A stretch of DNA of 64,000 bases from JAHDHW01 sp963793295 (GTDB lineage Bacteria > Bacteroidota > Bacteroidia > Chitinophagales > Saprospiraceae). Every line of letters begins with the position of its first letter. Position 1 is the first letter of the stretch. The position numbers and the translations under genes are program-made. The stretch lies in NCBI GenBank assembly GCA_963793295.1, contig CAWBZX010000041.1, forward strand, positions 124,001 to 188,000, read 5' to 3'. The notes beneath the pieces are model-generated. The model worked only from the letters and a program-made list of their open reading frames with translations, had not been told where the DNA came from and searched no databases. Shown here piece by piece: positions 55,532 through 63,005 of this stretch.

Positions 55532-58145
55532 ATGCAGTTTAATTTATCATCAAGACAGTTGATCCTTCTGGCTGTTGTACTGGTATTTGAAATCATTAGC
55601 ACAACAACCTTATATTTTGCGCTGAGGAAAAAAGAAAAAGAAGCGATAACCTTGGATTTCGAATCAACTTCAAAAGAAATAACAGCCGCAATTGAAAAAG
55701 AGATCAGTTTAAATCTTGAGGCACTGGCCTCAATTAAAGCGCTTTATTCTGTTACTGACACCATATCAAGAGAGCAATTTAAAACCTTCAATGCACATTT
55801 GTTAAAGCGAAAAAACACCATTCACGCATTTGGGTGGATACCGAAGGTAAAGCATGAAGATAAAGCATTGTATGAGTCAATGGCACACGATGACGGTTTG
55901 ACCGAATTTCAAATCACAGAAAATATAGAAGGGAGCATGATCGCTGTGGCTAATCGACCAGTATACTTTCCTGTATATTATCTAGAACCATTTGCAGGCA
56001 ACGAAAAAGCGCTCGGATTTGATCTTGCTTCTGAACCGACTAGACTTTCTGCTCTTGAAAAAGCGATAGAGAGTGACAGCTTAGCTGCTACAGCTAGAAT
56101 CACGCTTGTTCAGGAAAAGAATATACAAAAAGCCATTTTAGTCCTTTGTCCATATAAAAAGAAAGGCCAGCTTCTTGGATTGTTCGCAGGAGTATTCAGA
56201 ATCGGAGATTTAGTTAACCGTGCTTTGGGAAATTTAGTCCACAATGATTGTAATTTTAATGTTTACGACCTTTCCGCAGATGAAGGGAATCAACTACTTA
56301 CTCAGCTAAATATTGAAGATTCTCCTACACTACCTGATGACGCTGCATTCAATGTTCCAGTAGGTATACATTATCAGCAAAAAATTAAGATAGCAGACAG
56401 AGATTGGGTAATACTAAGTACACCTACTCAATTTTATTTAAATTCACATCCAAATTCTGCCGTACTAATTCTGATTATTTGTATCATTCTATCAATTGGA
56501 ATTTTATACAGTATTTACCGTTTTCAACTTAATCGGGAATTAGAACAAGCCGAGGCCATCCGTCTCAAAGAAATGAACCGCCTCAAAACGCGTTTGTATA
56601 CCAATATCACACACGAATTTAGAACTCCACTTACCATTATCCTTGGAATGGCAGAACAAGTGATGGCTAATCCAAAAGACTATTTTTTGGATGGGATGCG
56701 TCTCATTCGACGCAATGGACGTCAGTTGCTCCATTTAGTTAATCAAATGCTTGACCTGGCTAAACTGGAATCAGGTTCCCTTACAGCTCAATATGATTCA
56801 GAGTGATATCATTTATTATTTAAAATACATTGTTGAATCTTTCCATTCTTATGCGGAAAGTAAAGGGATTCAAATACATTTTCTGGCAGATGAAGAGGAG
56901 CTATATATGGATTATGATCCCACAAAGGTGCTACACATCGTGTCCAATCTGCTTTCCAATGCGATAACGTATACCAAAGAAGATGGAATTATTTATGTCA
57001 ATTTAAGTCGTAAGAAAAATTCAGAAAATGATTCTTATCACATTGTCCTTAGTATACGGGATACGGGAGTTGGTATAGCTCCTGAGAAATTACCATATAT
57101 TTTTGACCGTTTTTATCAGGCAGATAGTTCCGGTACCCGGTATGCCCGCGGAACAGGAATTGGGTTGTCACTGACTAAAGAAATAGTCGAATTGCTCGGA
57201 GGCACCATTGAAGCAAAAAGCTGGGTTGGAAAAGGTAGCAAATTTACTGTTAGGTTGCCCATCTCTCATCAGGCAGTCCAGGTAAGGCCACCAGAAGGGC
57301 AAGATATTGAGGCTGGCATTTTACCTTTTGCGGAAAAAGTGGTTAACAAAAATGAGGAAGATCCGGAGCATGTCACTGAAGCTAATCTTCCCCTGGTTTT
57401 GATCATAGAAGACAACCCGGACGTGGTACAATATATCGCTTCTTGCTTACAATCCAATTACCAGTTCGTCAGTGCTTCCAACGGTAAGATCGGTATTGAA
57501 AAAGCTATTCAACTGGTGCCTGACATTATTATAAGCGATATTATGATGCCTGAAAAAAATGGATTAGAGGTGAGTCAGATTCTTAAAAAAGATGAACGTA
57601 CAAGCCATATCCCAATTATCTTGCTTACTGCAAAAGCGGATACGGAATCAAAAATCGCCGGGCTTAAAACAGGCATAGTTGCTTATCTTACCAAACCCTT
57701 CAACCCAAAAGAATTGCAAGCGCAATTGGAAAATTTGGTTGAACAAAGAAAAAAGCTTCAGAACTATTATCAAAAGAGGTTGCGAGGGGCCATTATTGAT
57801 GAAAAAGATAATAAAAAGGAAGATTTATTCCTTCATAAGATAAGGATGTTGGTTGAAAAGAATCTGGCTGATGCAGACTTTGACATCACAAGTCTTGCCA
57901 GAATGGCTGGTATGAGCAGGGTTCAATTATTTCGTAAAATAAAAGCGATCACCGATCATTCGCCTTCCAAGTTTGTGCGTTCCATCCGACTTCAAAAAGC
58001 AAAGGAATTACTGCTTGCAACCAACCTGAATATCTCTGAAATAGCTTATGATGTTGGCTTCAAAGATCCGGCTTTTTTCTCCCGGACCTTTAAAGATGAA
58101 TTTGAAAAGTCACCAACTGAATTGCGAGATATACACCAGGTCTAA
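55532..58145 (+). pseudogene. CHASE-domain hybrid histidine kinase with receiver and AraC-type output, one frameshift
   Basis: An N-terminal helix, CHASE sensor domain (about 35-250: TIHAFGWIPKVKHEDKA, RPVYFPVYYLEP, GFDLASEP), second helix (about 310-328), HisKA (NITHEFRTPLTIILG), ATPase (NLLSNAITY, DTGVGIAPE, GIGLSLTKEI), receiver (IIEDNPDVV, IISDIMMPEKNG, LTAKAD, TKPF) and AraC HTH (MSRVQLFRKIKAIT ... IAYDVGFKDPAFFSRTFK). The first frame stops at 56806; the second resumes with LNMIQSDIIYY. One extra base near 56781 (ACAGCTCAAT) explains it. A one-component-like regulator of nearby genes if intact. Confidence 0.88.
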
Positions 58146-58729
58146 TCTATTTATTTAAAAGGAATTCCGTTTCGCAAGCTCAGTTTTAGTATTAAAAAAT
58201 AGGTGTTGATGTTTTTTATTTGGTAAAAATTATTTTTTCCAGATCAAATATCGAAAAACATGCAAAATCCATTTGATTTTTTTGTAACACGCAAGTCACT
58301 GATAATCAATTTTTTGAGCTGTGTTCAGGCTGTATGATGTAACATAAATTCAAGAATTATTTTAGAAGGTTAACATAGTTTATAGTTTTTGAAACATAGT
58401 TCATACCTATCTGGAATTTTTAGTTGCATCTTTAGAGTGACATCTAAACTATCCTTCTTGAACTTATTTTTTTAGCAGATATAAATTTTAATAATTATAG
58501 TTCATTTAAGAACAGCTATGCTCGCAAAACTAAACACTTTAAACGGGTTCTTTAAAAATAAATAAACCCAAAAATATGATGCATTTCTAAAACTAATGAA
58601 TCAAAGAAAACAGGATTAACCCCAATAATTGTCTTCCTTAAATATCACTGAATCTTTGAGTCAGTAAAAAACTTCCCGCTCCCTGAACAGGATCTAACCA
58701 TAGAATATCGCACAAATATTCTGCACATT
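58146..58729. other. Long intergenic region with LytTR-like direct repeats
   Basis: 584 nt without a convincing gene. ACATAGTTTATA (58373-58384) and ACATAGTTCATA (58394-58405) are 21 bp apart, close to the LytTR direct-repeat pattern; ACATAGTTTAT also occurs at 47320-47330, before the kinase gene. A CATCTTTAG box about 22 nt downstream (58427) may be a -7 element. The rest shows nothing recognised. Confidence 0.45.
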
Positions 58730-58886
58730 GATCCATACTGGTTATTCGGTTTTTAATAAAGTAACATTTAACCCCGAAACCATTGATCTCATCCGAAATT
58801 GCGACGTGTCACCTTCAGGACACGTCGCAACTCACCTACCTGAATTGATTGACTTTCTTTTTTTTAAACAACCAAAATACCAAATC
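58730..58886 (+). repeat. Duplicated ~160-nt leader with hairpin, copy 2
   Basis: Similar to 54293-54457 over its length and likewise ends at a start codon. The hairpin pairs 58799-58810 with 58819-58830 (12 perfect bp, 8-nt loop). The G-U of copy 1 is a G-C here, so pairing is kept while sequence changes. The T-rich block GATTGACTTTCTTTTTTTT follows. Confidence 0.7.
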
Positions 58887-59321
58887 ATGAAAACCCCAAA
58901 AAATCTCTTCCTTACTATTTTAGTGACCCTTTTTACTACTTTTTCCTTTGCCCAAGAACCAGCGACCGTTACTTTGGTCAGTTCAAAAAATATCCAAGAT
59001 GCTACAGAACTAGTCGTTGATTTGGATGGTGAAGTAATTACTGATACCTGGAGCAAAGATGCAATTGTTCGCGTCGAAATAGAAATTCAAGCAAATGATG
59101 TGACCAGAGAGGTTATAAAACACCTGATTACTAAAAGACGCTTCGTTGTCAAAGTACTATCCCTCGATAATGGAAGCACCACCCTTTATATGCCCAATTT
59201 GCAACTTCCGGTTTATATAAATGGACACAGACTTTCGGAAGTCATCAGCTTTCGATTACTCGTACCTGAAAATGTTTCGGTAAAAATCAAAACCTGGGAC
59301 AAGTATGAGCATAAAATCTGA
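58887..59321 (+). CDS. Exported beta-rich hypothetical protein
   Basis: 144 residues from MKTPKNLFLTILVTLF, a clear signal peptide cleaved after FAQ. A longer in-frame start at 58728 would run through the conserved leader and is rejected. The mature part (VTLVSSKNIQDATELVVDLDGEVITDTW..., IEIQANDVTREVIKHL, LPVYINGHRLSEVISFRLLVPENVSVKIKT) looks like a head-GIN/DUF4097-like beta-helix adhesin fragment, but this is not certain. Preceded by leader copy 2. Confidence 0.72.
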   Translation: MKTPKNLFLTILVTLFTTFSFAQEPATVTLVSSKNIQDATELVVDLDGEVITDTWSKDAIVRVEIEIQANDVTREVIKHLITKRRFVVKVLSLDNGSTTLYMPNLQLPVYINGHRLSEVISFRLLVPENVSVKIKTWDKYEHKI

Positions 59322-59458
59322 AGCTTCAGCTTCCTGTCTCATTAATCAGAGGTGGAAAATTACGTCGTAGTTTCCATCTCCAATTTTAAAAGAGCTCAAA
59401 AAACGAACTCCCAATGTTATTTGTCCAAATCCTTTTGATAATCAAAACCCCATCAATC

Positions 59459-59671
59459 ATGAAAAGTACACATTTAAGTAAAAAAGCAAAGCACAATAAT
59501 GCTTCTATTGATTTGCCATCTCACAGAGTCTGGGTAAGGCTTGAGGAGTATGGCCTCAAAGCTCCTAACAATTTAAAAACGGGATTGGATTTAAAACAAA
59601 TTGAAAAGGCCGAAGATATTATGGATAAGGCTTATGATTCTATCCTAAAAAAACTAGTCCGGCAAAATTAA
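59459..59671 (+). CDS. 70-residue small cytoplasmic protein (copy 2)
   Basis: Starts at MKSTHLSKKAKHNNASIDLP; an upstream in-frame start at 59414 is unlikely because the paralogue at 54458 begins at MKS. Identical length (70) to copy 1 and the same ending LxRQN. The middle is diverged but keeps LKQIEKAEDIMDKAYDSIL. It is followed after 71 nt by an Ig-like exported protein gene, repeating the order seen at 54458-55288. Confidence 0.7.
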   Translation: MKSTHLSKKAKHNNASIDLPSHRVWVRLEEYGLKAPNNLKTGLDLKQIEKAEDIMDKAYDSILKKLVRQN

Positions 59672-59742
59672 CATCGTCTGGATTTTTCTGAAAACTCACA
59701 AATTGTTTTGAATTTATTTTTAAAAAGCTAAAACCAAAAATC

Positions 59743-60138
59743 ATGAAAACCAAAATCTCATTTTTGACAGTATTTGTTACGTTATTCTTTATTACGTTTC
59801 TCTTTTCTTCATTTGAAAAAGGGGAAAATGACCTCGACCCGAAATTACGATTGGGAATTGATATTCAAGCTTTTCCTTGTGTGAATGGAGGAGAGACTTT
59901 AGTTGTTTACAATCCGAATGATCCTGACCTTAATTTTTACAACGCCAAAGAATATCAGGTTATGTGGTTAAGAGCAGGCGAACTGGCTGGGACCAGCACC
60001 AGGCTTCAATGTATTTGTAAAGGGAAATATGCCGTGATCGTTTTAAACAGATTAACCCAAACCGGTGTAGGAAAAGCCTTTTATTATTCAACAGCTAATT
60101 GTAATGCAGATTATCAACCACGACCCAGTTGGTATTAG
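59743..60138 (+). CDS. Ig-like four-cysteine exported protein (copy 2, no lipobox)
   Basis: 131 residues, shorter than the 182- and 185-residue paralogues because the spacer after the signal is missing. The lipobox Cys is replaced (FLFSSFEKG), so it is probably released or kept by its N-terminal helix rather than lipidated. Domain: FPCVNGGETLVVYNPNDPDLNFY ... VMWLRAGEL ... CICKGKYAVIVLN ... ANC with all four domain Cys conserved. Confidence 0.74.
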   Translation: MKTKISFLTVFVTLFFITFLFSSFEKGENDLDPKLRLGIDIQAFPCVNGGETLVVYNPNDPDLNFYNAKEYQVMWLRAGELAGTSTRLQCICKGKYAVIVLNRLTQTGVGKAFYYSTANCNADYQPRPSWY

Positions 60139-60240
60139 CAGCAAGTGTTGACCTGGCAATATACCTCCCCTATATAAATGGTTTGAAAACTGTTGGGGCG
60201 GCAGAAGTATTTTTTCTTATGCGCCATTAATTTTAATAAC

Positions 60241-60276
60241 AAACACTGGAGCGCATAATAAAGCACTCCAGTGTTT
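60241..60276 (+). terminator. Hairpin after the copy 2 Ig-like gene
   Basis: 11-bp stem (60241-60251, 60266-60276) with a 14-nt loop. The following T content is modest, so it may also serve the opposite strand. Confidence 0.55.
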
Positions 60277-60301
60277 ATGCTTCATGGGATTTTTCACGAA
60301 G

Positions 60302-60520
60302 CTAAAGCTGCAACAATATAGATTTTTTGTCAATACTGTCTTGGATTTCATTGATTTTGGCTTTTAGCTTTGTGAGTTTTTTAGCAGATTTGGATTGGGT
60401 AGACAGATGATTTAAAATAGTCTCAACGAACAGCGCTAATTTCCCTTTTAGGGTTTTACATTCTGTTATAACGCTTTCCAAGTCTGCTCTTTTTTGCATC
60501 GATAAAAATGGAATCTGCAA
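60302..60520 (-). pseudogene. Remnant of the coiled-coil gene at 42613-43512 (C-terminal piece)
   Basis: 72 codons whose protein matches the last ~60 residues of the 299-residue coiled-coil protein (CKTLKGKLALFVETILNHLS against CNALKRKLELFAEKTLNNLS; then LTKLKAKINEIQ). The remaining 5' three quarters are missing. With the regulator remnant at 61559 it marks a decayed duplication of the 42.6-44 kb segment. Confidence 0.7.
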
Positions 60521-60686
60521 AACGTGAGCGACGATACTTAATTCCTGTACATTGAATCAGAAAACACCACAATTGTTCAATTCATTGTAGTCGAAAGAAG
60601 TAATATTCAAGTCGGCGCATTTCAAAGATTGGACTATTAAGCTGAAAGATTAAAAATATTTTTTTAACCACTAAAAACCAAAAATC

Positions 60687-61244
60687 ATGAAAACCAGAAT
60701 TAATTTTTTAACGTTGATCTCTTTTTTGGCGATTATTGCGCTTGTGTTATTCTCCTGCGCCAAAGAAGAACTCTTACCGATTAACCCTTCAAAAGAAGTC
60801 ACTGCGCAATCCGCAAATGACCAAGCCCACGAAGCTTTGACAGCATCTACCGTTCCCGAAACTGATTTTTTAAATCAAAAGATACCTGGAGCTGATTTGA
60901 CCTTTGCCGAAGCACTCGAAAAGATCGATCCCGATCCACATCCTGATTGGGGTGTTGCTGTCAAATCGTTTACTTGTATTCGTAGTGGAGAGACCTTGCT
61001 CGTTTATAACCCTTATAATCCTAGCCTCGATTTTTATGATTCAGGTAGATTCGACATCTATTGGTTTAAAGATGGCAGGCCATTACGGGATAAGGAAGTT
61101 CGAATGGAATGTATCTGCAGAGGGAAATATGCTGTGGTTGTGTTGAACAAAGCAACCAAACAAGGCATCGGAATTGGTTTTCAAACAATAATTCATGCTT
61201 GTCCTGCTACTACTGATGCTGCTGCAAATAATACTGACATCTGA
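60687..61244 (+). CDS. Ig-like four-cysteine lipoprotein (copy 3)
   Basis: 185 residues, closest to the 54740 copy: same lipobox VLFSC, same AKEELLPI after it, the LTFAEALEKIDPDPHPDWG spacer, and the domain FTCIRSGETLLVYNPYNPSLDFY ... IYWFKDGRPL ... CICRGKYAVVVLNKAT ... HAC. No 70-residue partner precedes this copy. It lies inside the decayed duplicate region, between the coiled-coil remnant and the regulator remnant. Confidence 0.75.
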   Translation: MKTRINFLTLISFLAIIALVLFSCAKEELLPINPSKEVTAQSANDQAHEALTASTVPETDFLNQKIPGADLTFAEALEKIDPDPHPDWGVAVKSFTCIRSGETLLVYNPYNPSLDFYDSGRFDIYWFKDGRPLRDKEVRMECICRGKYAVVVLNKATKQGIGIGFQTIIHACPATTDAAANNTDI

Positions 61245-61278
61245 TTTATTAATCCCTTAAATATCATTTTTTAGCACT

Positions 61279-61306
61279 GGAAACCTCGGAAAGAACCGGG
61301 GTTTCC
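61279..61306 (+). terminator. Hairpin after the copy 3 lipoprotein gene
   Basis: 11-bp stem (61279-61289, 61296-61306, one G-U) with a 6-nt loop, 35 nt after the stop. No strong T run follows. Confidence 0.55.
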
Positions 61307-61558
61307 ATTCTGCATTAATGCTTACTAGCTATAATTTTCAACAGATCCGTTGTTTTAATTTTAATAGCGGTCAAACAAAAAACAATTTTCATACGCTCAA
61401 TTTGAATCCTGAAAAACAGATTCCTTCAGCAAATTCCAACCTTTTGTTGGTGAAAGCTAAACCAATTGGATTAATTTTTTTCTGTTTCCTTAAAAATAAG
61501 TATATTAGCAAAAGCGACACTGTTTACCCCTTAGTGTTCACCCCAAAGCGTAATAAAA

Positions 61559-61780
61559 ATGACTGCCAAAATCGTTCAAGACGAAATCCAGCGTCATAAA
61601 GTAAAGAGAGAACTACTTTCTACTCGCCACGCCGTTGAAGAAGATTCAACTTCTTTTAGCACTGAACTTACAATTGCCGAAAAAACCGAAGAACTACTTT
61701 CCGCCGCCAGCCTTAGCCTTTGCCCGTACATCACGAGCACCACTTCATGCACTGAAACCCTACACTGGTTCATTCGATAA
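61559..61780 (+). pseudogene. Remnant of the LytTR response regulator N-terminus
   Basis: MTAKIVQDEIQRHKVKRELL mirrors MTAIIVEDEIQSHNVLSKLL of the 43783 regulator, and the DNA upstream shares AGTATATTAGCA. Homology fades after ~30 codons, the phosphoacceptor Asp region is absent, and no LytTR domain follows. It marks the second, degraded copy of that locus. Confidence 0.65.
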
Positions 61781-62099
61781 AGCGTATTGCGAAATACGTT
61801 TGTAACTTATATGACCAACTGAATTATTGCTTTGTTTACAAAGCTTCTTTCAAAGATACTTTGAGCGATGCACACCTTAATCTCAACCTGAAATTTAATG
61901 ACACGGTGATCACCCTCCCAGATTTGGGAGTTGTCGTGGGAAGATATAAGCGATAACTTTTGCCGGTCTGGAGGTTTACAAATTACTGGATAAAAGATTT
62001 AACGAAAGCATTGATGAAAACCGAATTACTGAAATAAACAGAAGGAGCAATATTTCTTTAATAAATAAAATAAAAACAAATGGGCAATTCAAAATTTAA
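61766..62099 (+). pseudogene. Frameshifted unrecognised coding remnant
   Basis: Protein-like sequence runs from about 61766 to 61956 (NLYDQLNYCFVYKASFKDT ... LPDLGVVVGRYK) and continues in another frame from 61953 to a TAA at 62099 (ITFAGLEVYKLLDKRFNES ... NRRSNISLINKIK). A third frame upstream contains ALKPYTGSFDKAYCEIR. Together they look like one decayed or mis-sequenced gene of unknown family, overlapping the protease start by 20 nt. Confidence 0.5.
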
Positions 62100-62958
62100 T
62101 TGTAATGATGAAAAAGGCACCTTTAATTTGACCGTGGCATTCGATGAAGAAGTCTTGGCAAATTTAAAAGAAATCGAAATAGATTTGGAAAGCGTAAAAA
62201 AGTATTTGAAAGAAACCTATTTCGAAATTGTATCACTTATCCTACAGCGTGCCACCTATGGGCAGCATGAGCTAGGTCCTGTTGATATAGTTAGTAAAGA
62301 CTCTAACGATGTGGATATTTTGATTACCAAATACAACACAAATGTTTATGGCCGAATTTGGAATGCTGGGCAAGTTGAATTTTCAATAAATCACATATAT
62401 TCTCCAGGCTTAATGCTCCATGAATTGGGTCATTATTTATACCATTTAGGAGATGAGTATAAGGGATGCCGGAAAAAAAGATGGAATCCTGAAACACCTG
62501 AAATAAAAGGAGACCCAGCTTCAATTATGGAATATAGTTTTGGTAACAATACTCGATATAAAAGAAAAAATGAAGATAGAGAATATAAAGTTTTGGAGGG
62601 GGGAGGCTTTGATGAATTTTGGAAAGATATAAAGGGAAATAACACAGAATTGGTATACAAAGCGGGAGAAGTAGTTACAGATTTTTGTCACGATTCAATA
62701 GAAGGTTTGAAACACAATACTATTTCAGACTCTGAACAAAACATAGTCAATAAAAAACGATCATGCTGGACTGTTATGCTGGATGGTAGTGTTGGTATAA
62801 AGCGTCAAGGGACATATGATTATTCTAAGCTTGGATGTTTAAAGGATCCAGAGGGCATTGAATTTGATAGAGGCGAAATTGAATCTAATTTGGAAAGCTT
62901 CTCTAATTTGGATATTAAATCTTTAATAAAAAGCAAAAAAAAAGAGACATCATTCTAA
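62080..62958 (+). CDS. Metzincin-like zinc metalloprotease (HExxH...GDEY type)
   Basis: 292 residues, no signal peptide. The zinc site HELGHYLYHLGDEY (about residues 113-126) combines HExxH with a following DEY as in CLCA-type and M64-like metallopeptidases. A Met-turn candidate (ASIMEYSF) follows at about 148. The C-terminal part carries several Cys and RSCWTVML. It is A+T-rich like the DyP insert and sits in the equivalent place, between a response-regulator remnant and a sensor kinase. Substrate unknown. Confidence 0.75.
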   Translation: MGNSKFNCNDEKGTFNLTVAFDEEVLANLKEIEIDLESVKKYLKETYFEIVSLILQRATYGQHELGPVDIVSKDSNDVDILITKYNTNVYGRIWNAGQVEFSINHIYSPGLMLHELGHYLYHLGDEYKGCRKKRWNPETPEIKGDPASIMEYSFGNNTRYKRKNEDREYKVLEGGGFDEFWKDIKGNNTELVYKAGEVVTDFCHDSIEGLKHNTISDSEQNIVNKKRSCWTVMLDGSVGIKRQGTYDYSKLGCLKDPEGIEFDRGEIESNLESFSNLDIKSLIKSKKKETSF

Positions 62959-63005
62959 GGAGCAAGTTTCGATATTTCAGTTTGTATTAAAAAAAAGGCT
63001 AAATA

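Noticed and set aside
58728..58886. In-frame N-terminal extension of the 144-aa exported protein starting at 58728
   Set aside because: It would cross the duplicated hairpin leader, whose other copy is not in frame with its gene, and it would bury a perfect signal peptide at residue 54.
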